From: Algoriphagus aestuariicola
Lineage (GTDB): Bacteria; Bacteroidota; Bacteroidia; Cytophagales; Cyclobacteriaceae
DNA: 64,000 nt
Direction: 5' to 3'
NCBI RefSeq assembly: GCF_017254835.1
Contig: NZ_JAFKCW010000002.1
Coordinates: forward strand, 1-64,000
Position numbers and translations under genes: made by a program. Shown here piece after piece: positions 42,882-52,876 of this stretch. Position 1 is the first letter of the stretch. The number at the start of each line of letters is the position of its first letter. The notes beneath the pieces were generated by a model, which had not been told where the DNA came from, searched no databases, and saw only the letters and a list, made by a program, of their open reading frames with translations.

Positions 42882-44483
42882 TTATTTCAAGGGAGCTCCC
42901 TTTAGGATGTCCTCATCGGCAAAGTCTTCGAATTTACGGAAGTTTTCCTTGAAGGCATTTGCAAGATTCTCTGCGGTGCGGTCATATTGTTCAGCATCGT
43001 CCCAAGTGTTTCTTGGGTTGAGGATCTCAAAGGGTACGTCCGGACAGATATTCGGAACCATAAAGCCGAACACCGGGTCGACATGGTAGGGAGCGAATTC
43101 AAGTTTTCCTTGTAGCGCTGCCTTGATCATAGCGCGTGTATGGGAGAGCTTCATCCTTGTGCCTGCCCCATACGATCCACCAGTCCAACCGGTATTGACC
43201 AACCAGACATTCACCTCATTTTTTTCCATCTTATTTCCAAACAGCCTTGCATATTCGGTGGGATGTAGCGGAAGGAAGGCCGCTCCAAAACAAGCCGAAA
43301 AGGTCAGCTTGGGCTCGATTACGCCCATTTCGGTGCCGGCCACCTTCGCCGTGTATCCTGAAATGAAATGGTACATGGCTTGACTCTTGTTCAGACGGGA
43401 GATAGGTGGTATCACTCCAAAAGCATCCGCTGTTAAGAAAAAGATATTTTTCGGAATGGAGCCTATGGAAGGTTGGAGTGCATTCGGGATGTAGTGGATG
43501 GGGTAGGCTGTTCGGGTGTTTTCAGTCAGAGAGCGATTGCCATAGTCAATATCCCTAGTTCCGTTTTTGAAGCAGGTGTTTTCCACCACCGAACCAAACT
43601 TAATCGCATCGTAGATTTCTGGCTCTTTGTCACGGCTCAGATCTACCACCTTTGCGTAGCATCCTCCCTCGAAGTTGAAGACGGAATCTTCCGTCCAGCC
43701 ATGTTCGTCGTCTCCGATTAGCTGACGATCAGGGTCTGCCGAAAGCGTGGTTTTGCCCGTTCCGGAAAGCCCAAAGAAAATGGCGGTATCACCGTCTTTG
43801 CCCATATTGGCCGAGCAGTGCATAGAAAGAATTCCTTTTTCATGTGGCAACAAAAAGTTAAGCACCGAAAAAACCCCCTTCTTCATCTCTCCGGCGTAGG
43901 CTGTGCCGCCGATGAGGATCATTCTCTTCGTGAGGTTCAAAATGACAAAGTTGGCGTTTTGGGTTCCATCGGTTTTGGGATCTGCCTCGAAGCCTGGTGC
44001 ACAGATGATGGTAAAATCCGATTTGAAATTTTTGAGTTCGTCCTTGGTCGGTCTCAGAAACATGTTGTAGCAAAACAGATTGTGCCAAGCCATGGTGTTG
44101 ATGACCTTCAGCCTGAGCTGGTGGTTTGGATCTGCGCCAGCTAGCGCATTGCGCACAAAGAGATCTTTGTCAGCCAGATAGTTTTTCATTTTAGCCAACA
44201 GCTGATCAAATTTCTCTTCGTCTAAAGGGATGTTGATATCTCCCCACCAAACGGCTTCTCTTGTCTTTTCGTCCAAAACCAGGTAGCGGTCTTTGGGTGA
44301 GCGACCGGTAAACGCCCCGGTATCTACCATTAGCGCTCCTGTGGAAGAAAGAAACCCTTCTTTCCTGCGAAGGGAATGCTCCACCAATTCCGCTGGAGTC
44401 AGGTTCGAAAAAACTTTTCCCGAAGTATCCACATCAGGGAGTGGATAGGGGGAAACTGTAGGAGTCAGAACTAGGTCCTGCAT
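42882..44483 (-). CDS. pckA: Phosphoenolpyruvate carboxykinase (ATP)
   Basis: A 533-residue enzyme that converts oxaloacetate and ATP to PEP, the entry step of gluconeogenesis. Motifs: GAFTGRSPKDRYLV, MHCSANMGKDGDTAIFFGLS with the P-loop GLSGTGKTTLSADP and IGDDEHGW, and LVNTGWTGGSYGAG. Length equals that of the E. coli-type ATP-dependent enzyme. ATG 44483 gives MQDLVLTPTVSPYPLP; the longer frame to 44522 begins at the putative -7 region and was not used. A promoter candidate sits at 44520-44548 and a terminator directly after the gene, so it is a monocistronic unit. Confidence 0.95.
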   Translation of the reverse strand: MQDLVLTPTVSPYPLPDVDTSGKVFSNLTPAELVEHSLRRKEGFLSSTGALMVDTGAFTGRSPKDRYLVLDEKTREAVWWGDINIPLDEEKFDQLLAKMKNYLADKDLFVRNALAGADPNHQLRLKVINTMAWHNLFCYNMFLRPTKDELKNFKSDFTIICAPGFEADPKTDGTQNANFVILNLTKRMILIGGTAYAGEMKKGVFSVLNFLLPHEKGILSMHCSANMGKDGDTAIFFGLSGTGKTTLSADPDRQLIGDDEHGWTEDSVFNFEGGCYAKVVDLSRDKEPEIYDAIKFGSVVENTCFKNGTRDIDYGNRSLTENTRTAYPIHYIPNALQPSIGSIPKNIFFLTADAFGVIPPISRLNKSQAMYHFISGYTAKVAGTEMGVIEPKLTFSACFGAAFLPLHPTEYARLFGNKMEKNEVNVWLVNTGWTGGSYGAGTRMKLSHTRAMIKAALQGKLEFAPYHVDPVFGFMVPNICPDVPFEILNPRNTWDDAEQYDRTAENLANAFKENFRKFEDFADEDILKGAPLK

Positions 44484-44519
44484 AAGATTTTTGGGTTTAT
44501 ATTCTGAAAATAATCTCAC

Positions 44520-44548
44520 CAAAATTAGAGAGATTATTGAAATTCAAA
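44520..44548 (-). promoter_or_regulatory. Candidate promoter for pckA
   Basis: Minus strand TAATTTTG (44527-44520) matches TAnnTTTG; TTTG (44548-44545) is 17 bases upstream, with another at 44554-44551. Predicted leader is about 30 nt. Confidence 0.55.
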
Positions 44549-44683
44549 ACCAAAAAATCATCGAAATTTCGCAGTTCAATCGATTACGAAGAAAAATCAG
44601 AACAATATTTGATTTTTGTCAGCTTTCTTGGAATCCCTCCAAATCCGGCTTTGGGTTGTTAGGTGAAATTGCACTTGATATCC

Positions 44684-46327
44684 ATGCCAACTAGGGAAAA
44701 CTTTTTAAACAAGCGCCAAAAAAGTTTATCATTGCAGTTCTGTTTCTTAAAAAAATATCAATTCTTGGAAAAACAACTTAACTCTGAATTTACCGGACCC
44801 ACCGCTTTTGGACATCCCAAAGGACTAATGACTTTGTTTTTCACAGAAATGTGGGAACGCTTTAGCTATTACGGCATGCGGGCATTGCTCATCCTCTTCA
44901 TGACCAAAGCAATAGTGGATGGAGGCCTGGGGTTTGACGACAAAACGGCTGGTGCAGTTTATGGGCTTTACACGATGGGAGTTTACCTTTTGGCACTGCC
45001 TGGAGGCTGGCTGGCTGACCGTCTGTTTGGTTTGAAGAAGTCAGTCTGGTATGGTGGTATCATCATCGCTTTGGGCCACTTCATGATGGCTCTTCCTGGA
45101 ATTGAATCTTGGATAGCTGGCGGATCGGAACCCAAAGTTTCGCTAAGTACGCTTGACACCACCTCGTTCTTTTTGGGACTTATTTTGATCGTATTGGGCA
45201 CGGGATTGCTCAAGCCCAATATCAGTTCAATCGTCGGACAGCTTTATCCTGCCGGGAGCTCCAAAAGAGATGCAGGTTTCTCAATATTTTACATGGGCAT
45301 CAACTTGGGAGGCTTCATTGCACCGATTGCCTGTAGCACCGTGGCCGAATTTGATATGCATATGGGTTTCGGTTTAGCTGGCTTGGGAATGGTATTTGGA
45401 TTGATCCAATACAAACTCACTGGAGGTAGCCTAGACGGATATGGAGAGCCTCCCATTGCGATCACTTCGGAAGAAGTCGCTTCGAAAAGGAAGCTCCAAT
45501 CGATCACCTCGGTTATAGGTTTGATGGTTGCCGCCGTTGTCGGAGTTTTGTTTACCGGGATCATCCCAATCAACGCCTCTGCCATTGCGGGAGCTTCAGG
45601 GACGGTCATTGCGATTGTGGCTTTCGGATACTTGGGCTATGTTATACTTTTTGGTGGCTTGGTGAGTTCAGACAAAAAGAAGGTGGGTGCGATTGCCATT
45701 CTTTTCGTTTTTTCTGCGATGTTTTGGTCCGGCTTTGAACAGGCAGGCTCTACGCTGAACTTGTTCGCGGAGCGTTTTACCGACCGAACTGTCTTTGGCT
45801 GGGAGATTCCTACCGGCTATTTCCAGTCGATCAACTCGCTCTTCATCATCATCTTTGCACCAATATTTGCGGCCCTGTGGGTATGGCTCGGAAGAATTCA
45901 TCTAGAGCCCAGCTCCCCGATGAAGTTTACTTTTGGCCTGCTCCTGCTGGGACTGGGCTTTTTTGTAATGTACTTTGCTACGAAGATTGCAGCTTCAGGA
46001 GATCTGGCGGCCCCTACCTGGCTGATCATTACCTATATGCTGCACACCTTTGGTGAGCTGAGCTTGTCACCTGTCGGACTTTCCCTTACAACAAAGTTGG
46101 CACCGAAAGGCTATGCTGGACAAATGATGGGGATTTGGTTTTTGTCCGTCGCACTTGGTAATCTCTTCGCAGGAATAATCGCAGGTGAGGCGAGCGGAGG
46201 CACTGAAGAGGGCCTGGCTGCAATGCCTGACCAGTTTATGACCATCGTATACACGGTAATTGGATCTGCACTGCTTCTATTTTTACTGAAACCTGTTCTG
46301 CGGAAGCTGATGGGAGAAGTTCATTGA
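44684..46327 (+). CDS. POT-family proton-dependent oligopeptide transporter
   Basis: About 547 residues, with 12-14 hydrophobic segments, importing di- and tripeptides with protons. The PTR2 signature is at the start of the first helix: FFTEMWERFSYYGMRALLIL, with the ExxERxxYYG proton-coupling motif. YTMGVYLLALPGGWLADR and FSIFYMGINLGGFIAP are further family hallmarks. The start is uncertain: ATG 44684 adds about 40 residues before the conserved FGHPKGLMTLFF; TTG 44765 (giving MEKQLNSEFTGPT) would fit the usual short N-terminus better. A bidirectional terminator follows at 46351. Confidence 0.92.
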   Translation: MPTRENFLNKRQKSLSLQFCFLKKYQFLEKQLNSEFTGPTAFGHPKGLMTLFFTEMWERFSYYGMRALLILFMTKAIVDGGLGFDDKTAGAVYGLYTMGVYLLALPGGWLADRLFGLKKSVWYGGIIIALGHFMMALPGIESWIAGGSEPKVSLSTLDTTSFFLGLILIVLGTGLLKPNISSIVGQLYPAGSSKRDAGFSIFYMGINLGGFIAPIACSTVAEFDMHMGFGLAGLGMVFGLIQYKLTGGSLDGYGEPPIAITSEEVASKRKLQSITSVIGLMVAAVVGVLFTGIIPINASAIAGASGTVIAIVAFGYLGYVILFGGLVSSDKKKVGAIAILFVFSAMFWSGFEQAGSTLNLFAERFTDRTVFGWEIPTGYFQSINSLFIIIFAPIFAALWVWLGRIHLEPSSPMKFTFGLLLLGLGFFVMYFATKIAASGDLAAPTWLIITYMLHTFGELSLSPVGLSLTTKLAPKGYAGQMMGIWFLSVALGNLFAGIIAGEASGGTEEGLAAMPDQFMTIVYTVIGSALLLFLLKPVLRKLMGEVH

Positions 46328-46350
46328 TTTACAAAGATAATCTCATAGAA

Positions 46351-46390
46351 AAGGCCCACGAAATCCAGTTTCATGGGCCTTTCCTTTTTT
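46351..46390. terminator. Bidirectional terminator between the POT transporter and the SGNH gene
   Basis: AAAGGCCCACGAAA (46351-46364) pairs with TTTCATGGGCCTTT (46370-46383) with one mismatch on the plus strand (a G-U pair on the minus strand), flanked by T-rich sequence. Confidence 0.85.
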
Positions 46391-46431
46391 AAAATTCAAG
46401 CTTTGTAGCAAGCTAGATGGCTTCTGTTTTC

Positions 46432-47895
46432 CTATTGAACTGGGATATCGTTTCCAGGAATTGCGTTGGGATTGGTGAGTGGAATATTGGATCCCCATTT
46501 GGCATTGATGGCATTGATGAATTCATTGGCAATAAATCCATGCGCACGTCCATTTGGATGAACGCCATCCACGGAAAACCCACCGTTTGGCGGAATGATG
46601 GAGGCATTTAATACAGCACCGCCAAAGTTGACCTGTCCTTGTAGCACTCGGTTCAAAAAAGCATTGATGTCAACCAAGACCAATCGCTGCGCATCTGCCT
46701 GCACCGCAGCTGAAATTATCCCGTTAAACGTGTCGATTTTTGTTTGTATTTGCGTTTGTTCCGCAGGGGTCAGGACGTAGACATCCTCGACAGGATAGCT
46801 CACTCCTCGCACGACTTGGGAATTTCCGCCAATAGGCTGACCCAAGGCTTGCGCCAAAGTAAGCGTAGCCTTGTCGGATGCTTTGCTTTGTCTGATGGAT
46901 GGAAGTCCAAACTGGCTAAGGTCGGTTAGGCTTTCGTCAGACATGAGGAATCCATTCTGTCCCGCTACAAAGTTGATCGTACGCAAGACCCTTTCTTCCT
47001 CGTTAATCAGCCCCATATTTTTCAGCTGGACCAGGCCGCCATTGTAGGCGGCGAATCCTTGGTTTACCGCCGCCGCTGTACCTTGGTCCAAAGGAAGCGC
47101 ATTCCAGGGCACCAGATTGAAATAAGGCAGTACGTTAAGGTTAGGGATATTTGCCACAGCGCCCTTTGCATCTGGATTGGCAGACAACATGGCTCCGAGC
47201 GCGAGAGAATATCTCTGAGTGAAATCGGAATCGGAAGTCAATATCAGGGGATTGGAGGCACCGCCAATGGCGTAGCCCAGCACATCACTGCTACCCAACC
47301 AAAATGAAAAGAATGTGCCACTTGATCCCAGGGCCTGTGCTGCGTCCCCGATTGGGGTTGACGCACCTGGGTTGGAAGCAAATCTCGCATAATATGGGTT
47401 GAAGGCAGGGTTTTGAGGGACATTTGGTCCTCCTGTCTGGGGGATAAGTGCCAGGCCAAGGGTCAAACTTGGGGCGGAGAAATTGTTCAGCTCCGCCTTA
47501 TTTCCACCATACGCTGTCGGCAATTCTCCGGGTCCTATGGGAGCCGGAGACGTGACGCCATTGGTTGTTTTAAGTATCAGCCTGCCCAGAATCGTATTAT
47601 TTGGCCCCATACCATAATAGCCATTGACCGAATTGATGGAGGGTTGAGTAAACGCACCTCCATCGACTAGGCTCATCTGCTCCGCCAGTCTCACGGCAAA
47701 AGAGTTTCCCTGCCCTCTGTCATATAGCGCTCCGTCCATGAAGCCCGCCGCTATGCCGTCGCCGATGACCACCATTTTCGCAAAGTTGGCTTCACCTGCA
47801 GTTGGCACTTGCGTTTCGTCAGCTGGAAAATCGTAGGTACAGGATACTACAGCTCCAAACAAGGGTATGAATGAGTATTTTATGAAATTTTTCAT
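46432..47895 (-). CDS. SGNH/GDSL-hydrolase-like surface lipoprotein
   Basis: A 487-residue lipoprotein (signal to GAVVS, lipidated Cys19). SGNH blocks are recognisable: block I as MVVIGDGIAAGFMDGAL, where GDG replaces GDS so the usual nucleophilic Ser is missing at that spot; block III-like FFSFWLGSSDVLGYAI; and block V FSVDGVHPNGRAHGFIANEF with the Asp-His pair. SGNH proteins hydrolyse esters. It starts eight bases after the stop of the TonB receptor gene and is surely in one operon with it, as a receptor-lipoprotein pair similar in layout to SusCD. The ligand is probably a lipid or ester-bearing polymer, but that is inference. Confidence 0.85.
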   Translation of the reverse strand: MKNFIKYSFIPLFGAVVSCTYDFPADETQVPTAGEANFAKMVVIGDGIAAGFMDGALYDRGQGNSFAVRLAEQMSLVDGGAFTQPSINSVNGYYGMGPNNTILGRLILKTTNGVTSPAPIGPGELPTAYGGNKAELNNFSAPSLTLGLALIPQTGGPNVPQNPAFNPYYARFASNPGASTPIGDAAQALGSSGTFFSFWLGSSDVLGYAIGGASNPLILTSDSDFTQRYSLALGAMLSANPDAKGAVANIPNLNVLPYFNLVPWNALPLDQGTAAAVNQGFAAYNGGLVQLKNMGLINEEERVLRTINFVAGQNGFLMSDESLTDLSQFGLPSIRQSKASDKATLTLAQALGQPIGGNSQVVRGVSYPVEDVYVLTPAEQTQIQTKIDTFNGIISAAVQADAQRLVLVDINAFLNRVLQGQVNFGGAVLNASIIPPNGGFSVDGVHPNGRAHGFIANEFINAINAKWGSNIPLTNPNAIPGNDIPVQ

Positions 47896-47903
47896 GGATG
47901 AGG

Positions 47904-50789
47904 TCAGTTTAGCAGTTCGTCAAAGGTGATCGAGACATAATAGATCGCTCCAATCTTCGGCCCACCGAAATTCAAGATGTAGCGGTTGTTGAAGATATTT
48001 GAGCCACCGAGCTTAATGATCGACTTGATCGAGCTGACTTTGTAGCTCAATTGCGCGTCAAAATTGGAAACTGCAGGCACGTCTCCTCTAGCAAACGATG
48101 ATTCCCATCGGAACTCGGTCTGGTATCTCCAAGCGACGTTGAACCCCATGTTTTTTGTGAGCCTTCTGTTGCCAAAAACGATGTTTCCTTTATGTTCAGG
48201 CGTATTGAAGTCGTTTAGGAATCCCTCGGAAGGTGAGGAGAGGAGTTTGTTGAAGTTGTAGTTGCCTGATAAAGTATAGTTTTTCGGCAAATTGAAAGTG
48301 ATCCCTAATGCCGCACCATGTGCCCTTACGTTGCCTTCGGTAAAGTTGGTGTAGGTTTGAAAGGTATTTTCACTTCCTGGGATGGTAACGGGAGTCAAAA
48401 GGCTAGGGGCGTTGACTGCATTGACCGCTAACTGATCACCGTTTGCTGGAACTGGATAAACTGGTCCAGGTGCCTTTCTTACTGCGTTTTGCGTGATAAA
48501 ATCGTTGTAGGTATTGTAGTAGTAGGCGAAATCTACCATGATGTTGTTGTTACTCAACAAACTCTTGTAGCCGATTTCTATGGATCTCACCTGCTCTGGA
48601 CGCAATTCCGGAAAATCCTCCGCAGTTGCAGGCTGCAGCAGTGCTGTCGCTTCAGGGGATATCGGGCTGGTACCAGATCCTACCTTGGCAACGTACTGCT
48701 CCACTGAAGCCAGGGTAAAGGCATTGGTGAAAATATCATATTTCTCCCGATAGTATGGCAAGCCGCCAATCAGACGCGCAGATACCACATTGAGATCTAT
48801 ATGCTGTGCCTGCGTAGTAGGCATTCTAAAACCGGTTTGGTAAGAAAACCTGATGTTGTGGTTGTTTTGAGTCAAGACCCCAGAGATTCTTGGGTTGATT
48901 TGTCCATCAAAGTTTTCGTTTTTATCATACCGCAGACTTCCTGAAATTTTTAGTTTGTCATTCCATATTCTCTTTGCGGCCTGGACAAAAGCTCCATATT
49001 CTGATATCGTAATGTCATTGCCCTCTACATCAGCAAAGATGGTCCCGTTGGATCTCAGCTCGTATACGCGGTATTGTGCACCGACCTGAAGGTCAATCAC
49101 ATCGATTTCCTCACGGAAATCATATTGACCTTCCGCCATATACATCCTGGATTTGTCGTTGAAAAGCGATCCCTCGGGAATGAACTGGCTCCTAATCTCC
49201 TTGGAAGCATTTTCAAAATCAGTTGAACCGGCTTCGTATCGTCCCTGATCCGCAAAGGCTCGCGCACCGTTGTGGGCAGCAGCTTGCTGGGCCGTGGTAC
49301 CGGGTGTACCTGGGGCCACTCCCTGCTGGGCCAAGGCACCCATGTAAGCGAGTGTGTATTGGCCAAACCAGCTGGAATTATCCTTCCACATGGAATTGAT
49401 ATTGACCCCAGTCAAGTCGGCGATATAAGACTCTCCCGAATTTTCCCGAGTAGTATATCCTCGCAGAAAATAGTTGGATCCTCTCAGTTCCAGTTTGTGC
49501 TGGGTAATCTCAAAATTTCTGAGGGAATATCGCTGCGCACCGGTGTACACTGAGGTACCTGCACCGTAATTCAAAGTGTAGGATAGCTCAGATTTATCGC
49601 TGATTCTGTAGTGGAGCGCTCCATTGACTTTGTAATTTTTGGCCCCATAGTCCACGAGGTATCGTTCATCATATCCCGTCCTAGACACGATTTGATCCGG
49701 AATGCTGGATAGGTATCCCCCAAGGCCAAGCGCTTGTGCCTGTTGTTGTATTGCGCCTACATTTCGTAGGAGGCCAATGTTGTTGGCCACTTCGTCACCG
49801 TAGACGTGGACGCGATTTGCTCCGGGGTTGAAAGGAAGGTCTCCCTGTGTTGATGCTGCCAGATCAGTCTGGTCAGTGCCGTACCAATCTTCTGCCTGCA
49901 TAAAAGAAGCATTGATTTTAAAGGCTACTTTGTTGTTGAATGCCTTCGCATAGCGGATAGATCCTTCATACATAGGCTGGGGGCTGGTTGGTTCTCCTGC
50001 CGTCCCTCCGAAATGGTTGAACCCCTGCTTATAGAAAGCGCTCAACCCTTGGTATTCAAATGGACTCTTACTGTTTACTAGAAGGATGCCGTTGAAGGCA
50101 TTTGGGCCATACAGCGCGGATGCCGAGCCTGGGATAAACTCCACGCTTTCCACATCCAGTTCGGATGGGCCATTCAGGTTTCCAATCGGAAAATTCAAGG
50201 CCGGAGCCTGCGTGTCCATCCCGTCCGTCAGTTGGACAAATCGGGTATTACCCGTCGAGTTGAATCCCCGGGCATTGACAATTTGGAAATTGATCGAGGA
50301 AGAAGTGACATCCACCCCCTTGAGATTGGCAATGGCTTTATAATAGGTGTCAGCTGGCGTATCCCGAATTGCCAGAATATCCATTTTTTCGATGGATACT
50401 GGAGATTGGAGGATGCTTTCTTCAACCCGAGATGCAGAAATCACCACTTCCTGACCAAGCATCGTCTGCTCGCTCAAGTCTACGATCAAGTCAGAGGTAT
50501 TTGCGTTGGTGATTTCGATTTCTTTTGGTGAATACCCTACCATGGAAAATACCAGGACAAGGGGGGGCTGCTGAGCGACGTTGAGTGTAAATTTACCCGA
50601 AAGGTCAGTGATAGTTCCGATCACTTTTCCTTTCACGATGATATTTACTCCAACCAAGGTCTCCTTCGTGTCCGAATCGGTCACGGTACCGGAGATGGTG
50701 GTCTGGGCGAATGCGGCTTCCGTTCCTTGGGAAACCAGCAAAAACAGCGTAAACACTGCCACCCAGATCTTGTTAGTAAGATTTCTCAT
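47904..50789 (-). CDS. TonB-dependent receptor with carboxypeptidase-like N-domain
   Basis: A 961-residue outer-membrane transporter. After a signal peptide (to about residue 28, FAQ) come a CarboxypepD_reg-like domain (TISGTVTDSDTKETLVGVNI, residues about 30-115), a plug domain (EEVVISASRVEES-type start, then FVQLTDGMDTQAPALNF and SALYGPNAFNGILLV), and a long beta-barrel ending SNIFNNRYILNFGG and VSITFDELLN. It takes up a nutrient too large for porins using TonB energy. The partner is the SGNH lipoprotein gene immediately downstream. No SusD-type protein is present, so this is not a classical glycan locus. No convincing promoter was seen upstream. Confidence 0.93.
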   Translation of the reverse strand: MRNLTNKIWVAVFTLFLLVSQGTEAAFAQTTISGTVTDSDTKETLVGVNIIVKGKVIGTITDLSGKFTLNVAQQPPLVLVFSMVGYSPKEIEITNANTSDLIVDLSEQTMLGQEVVISASRVEESILQSPVSIEKMDILAIRDTPADTYYKAIANLKGVDVTSSSINFQIVNARGFNSTGNTRFVQLTDGMDTQAPALNFPIGNLNGPSELDVESVEFIPGSASALYGPNAFNGILLVNSKSPFEYQGLSAFYKQGFNHFGGTAGEPTSPQPMYEGSIRYAKAFNNKVAFKINASFMQAEDWYGTDQTDLAASTQGDLPFNPGANRVHVYGDEVANNIGLLRNVGAIQQQAQALGLGGYLSSIPDQIVSRTGYDERYLVDYGAKNYKVNGALHYRISDKSELSYTLNYGAGTSVYTGAQRYSLRNFEITQHKLELRGSNYFLRGYTTRENSGESYIADLTGVNINSMWKDNSSWFGQYTLAYMGALAQQGVAPGTPGTTAQQAAAHNGARAFADQGRYEAGSTDFENASKEIRSQFIPEGSLFNDKSRMYMAEGQYDFREEIDVIDLQVGAQYRVYELRSNGTIFADVEGNDITISEYGAFVQAAKRIWNDKLKISGSLRYDKNENFDGQINPRISGVLTQNNHNIRFSYQTGFRMPTTQAQHIDLNVVSARLIGGLPYYREKYDIFTNAFTLASVEQYVAKVGSGTSPISPEATALLQPATAEDFPELRPEQVRSIEIGYKSLLSNNNIMVDFAYYYNTYNDFITQNAVRKAPGPVYPVPANGDQLAVNAVNAPSLLTPVTIPGSENTFQTYTNFTEGNVRAHGAALGITFNLPKNYTLSGNYNFNKLLSSPSEGFLNDFNTPEHKGNIVFGNRRLTKNMGFNVAWRYQTEFRWESSFARGDVPAVSNFDAQLSYKVSSIKSIIKLGGSNIFNNRYILNFGGPKIGAIYYVSITFDELLN

Positions 50790-51103
50790 AGGCGATCTGT
50801 TGTGAGTATTTTGGGTTTTTCAATTGAGGTGATTGATCTTTGAATTGATCGAAATTTAGATTAAAAACCCAATTAACAATCGTTCCTTACTTTTTTAAAC
50901 AAGCAGTTTCCCATACCTAAAAAAGGCCAAAAATGGAAACTGAGGGCTTTTTGAAGAGAATCAAAAATTATTCTTACAGTCCTTTAGAAAAACCGAAGCA
51001 GGAAGTCTGATTTATTAAAAATTACTAAAAAATGATTTTTCGCTTGAAGTGGATACAAAAAAGGCATGGTCAACGCCATGCCTAGTATTTAGATGATTTT
51101 GAA
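50790..51103. other. Intergenic region upstream of the TonB receptor
   Basis: No gene seen. It is A/T-rich and holds the gldC terminator at its right end; no TAnnTTTG match was found for the receptor operon and no recognisable riboswitch. Confidence 0.4.
51055..51083 (-). terminator. Terminator of the gldC-ended operon
   Basis: AGGCATGG (51062-51069) pairs with CCATGCCT (51076-51083), loop of 6 nt; the minus-strand RNA then runs into a U tract. Confidence 0.8.
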
Positions 51104-51445
51104 TCAGGAATTCCTTTTATTCTCCTCATTCACATGTTTCACCAGACGATCGCAAAGTTCCTTCATCTCTTCGGAAAAGTATTCATCTCCGGTGCTGTTG
51201 AGTATGGTTTGGGCCATTCCGCCTAAGATATCGATGTAGAATCTTTTCATTTCCACCACAGACATTTCCTCTGTCCAAAGATCGATTCGCAGTGTTGCAT
51301 GGTTCAGATTGTCCCATACGTTTACGCTAATGCTTTTGGTGGACTCCATGCCAGCGGATTCCTTGTCTGAGGCGTCCCACTGAATTGCTTTGGGGAGGTT
51401 ATTTTCATCCAGTTCGATCTGGAAATTGATGTCTGATTTTTTCAT
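51104..51445 (-). CDS. gldC: Gliding motility protein GldC
   Basis: A 113-residue soluble protein recognised as GldC: MKKSDINFQIELDENNLPKA at the start, then IQWDASDKESAG, VWDNLNHATLRIDLWTEEM and a helical end. GldC is associated with gliding in Flavobacterium johnsoniae, although it is also found in many non-gliding Bacteroidota, so motility is not proven by it. ATG 51445 is used; the ten extra codons upstream were not. It is the last gene of a collinear minus-strand run and lies 58 bases after scoB. Confidence 0.9.
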   Translation of the reverse strand: MKKSDINFQIELDENNLPKAIQWDASDKESAGMESTKSISVNVWDNLNHATLRIDLWTEEMSVVEMKRFYIDILGGMAQTILNSTGDEYFSEEMKELCDRLVKHVNEENKRNS

Positions 51446-51503
51446 TTGGATAAAATTTAGGAAGAAACCCGCCAACGCTGCGACGAGTTCCAGTTTGTGT
51501 GGT

Positions 51504-52163
51504 TTAATCGAATGTCATTTCCGGAATTTCACCCTCGACGATGAGCTTTCCGGCTGTTTTGGATTTGATCTCGTCTACGGACACACCCGGGGCACGCTCC
51601 TTCAAAACAAAGCCCCCCGTGGAAACTACCTCCAATACGGCAAGGTCAGAGACGATCTTTTTAACGCACTTGATACCCGTGATAGGAAGGCTACACTTGG
51701 GCAAAAGCTTGGATTCTCCGTCTTTGGAGCAATGCTGCATCGCCACAATGATATTGTCGGCAGACGCTACCAAGTCCATGGCACCGCCCATGCCCTTCAC
51801 CATTTTGCCGGGAATTTTCCAGTTCGCAATATCCCCGTTTTCAGACACTTCCATCGCCCCAAGAATGGTCAGATGCACGTGTCCGCCACGAATCATGGCA
51901 AACGAATCGGCCGAATTGAACAGTGCGGAGCCCGGAAGCATGGAAATGGTTTGCTTTCCCGCATTGATCAAATCCGCGTCTACCTCGTCTTCGGTAGGAA
52001 AAGGGCCGATCCCCAAGAGTCCATTTTCTGACTGGAGCACGACATTGAGGTTTTTGGGAATATAATTGGCGACCAATGTGGGTATGCCTATGCCCAGGTT
52101 GATGTACTGGCCATCCTTTACCTCTTTGGCGATTCGTTTGGCTATTTGTTCCTTGGTTAGCAT
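51504..52163 (-). CDS. scoB: 3-oxoacid CoA-transferase subunit B
   Basis: A 219-residue subunit with the catalytic glutamate in [14 protein letters not shown], the known SENG motif that forms the glutamyl-CoA intermediate. Other family segments: [18 protein letters not shown] and [23 protein letters not shown]. With subunit A it moves CoA from succinyl-CoA to acetoacetate (ketone body or short-chain acid use). It begins four bases after scoA. Confidence 0.93.
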   Translation of the reverse strand: MLTKEQIAKRIAKEVKDGQYINLGIGIPTLVANYIPKNLNVVLQSENGLLGIGPFPTEDEVDADLINAGKQTISMLPGSALFNSADSFAMIRGGHVHLTILGAMEVSENGDIANWKIPGKMVKGMGGAMDLVASADNIIVAMQHCSKDGESKLLPKCSLPITGIKCVKKIVSDLAVLEVVSTGGFVLKERAPGVSVDEIKSKTAGKLIVEGEIPEMTFD

Positions 52164-52167
52164 GGCG

Positions 52168-52863
52168 TTATTGGCTTACAGTTCGCTTTTCGATTCTTTT
52201 TTCGTAGTTCTTTCCTTGGAAAATTCGCTGCACAAAAATCCCAGGGGTATGGATCTCGTTCGGATCCAACTCACCATCCGCTACCAGTTCCTCGACCTCA
52301 GCAATGCAGATCCTGCCCGCGGTAGCCATTACAGGATTGAAGTTCCTTGCCGTTCCACGGAAGATCAAATTCCCAGAGGAATCCCCTTTCCAGGCTTTCA
52401 CTATCGAAAAATCAGCCTTCAGCCAGCTTTCCATCAGATAGAGCTTGCCGTCAAACTCCCGGACTTCCTTTCCCTGGGCCACTTCTGTGCCCACTCCGGC
52501 GGGAGTATAAAAAGCTGGGATGCCAGCGCCTCCGGCTCGGACCCGCTCCGCAAGAGTGCCTTGGGGAATCAAGTCCACCTCCAGCTCTCCGCTGAGCAGC
52601 TGTCGCTCAAACTCAGCGTTTTCGCCCACGTAGCTGGAGATCATTTTTCTGACCATCCGCTTTTGCAGCAAAAGGCCAATTCCAAAATCATCGACACCGG
52701 CGTTGTTGGAGATGATGGTAAGCCCCTTGATTTCTTTTTCCAAAAGGGCTTGGATGCAGTTTTCCGGAATTCCGCACAGCCCAAATCCCCCCATCATCAG
52801 CACGCTGTCGCTGGGAATGTCGGCCACCGCCTCCTTCGCGTCTTTTACAGTTTTGTCAATCAT
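52168..52863 (-). CDS. scoA: 3-oxoacid CoA-transferase subunit A
   Basis: A 231-residue subunit. It shows the glycine-rich [18 protein letters not shown] near the N-terminus, [35 protein letters not shown] in the centre (given by positions 80-115) and [18 protein letters not shown]. It pairs with subunit B next to it. In this genome the 3-hydroxybutyryl-CoA dehydrogenase at 31-32 kb could supply the acetoacetyl-CoA side of the same pathway. Confidence 0.93.
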   Translation of the reverse strand: MIDKTVKDAKEAVADIPSDSVLMMGGFGLCGIPENCIQALLEKEIKGLTIISNNAGVDDFGIGLLLQKRMVRKMISSYVGENAEFERQLLSGELEVDLIPQGTLAERVRAGGAGIPAFYTPAGVGTEVAQGKEVREFDGKLYLMESWLKADFSIVKAWKGDSSGNLIFRGTARNFNPVMATAGRICIAEVEELVADGELDPNEIHTPGIFVQRIFQGKNYEKRIEKRTVSQ

Positions 52864-52876
52864 AGCTTATCTGGGT

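Noticed and set aside
46432-50789. Classical SusCD glycan-utilisation locus
   Set aside because: The lipoprotein is SGNH-like, not SusD-like, and no glycoside hydrolases or sugar regulators are adjacent.
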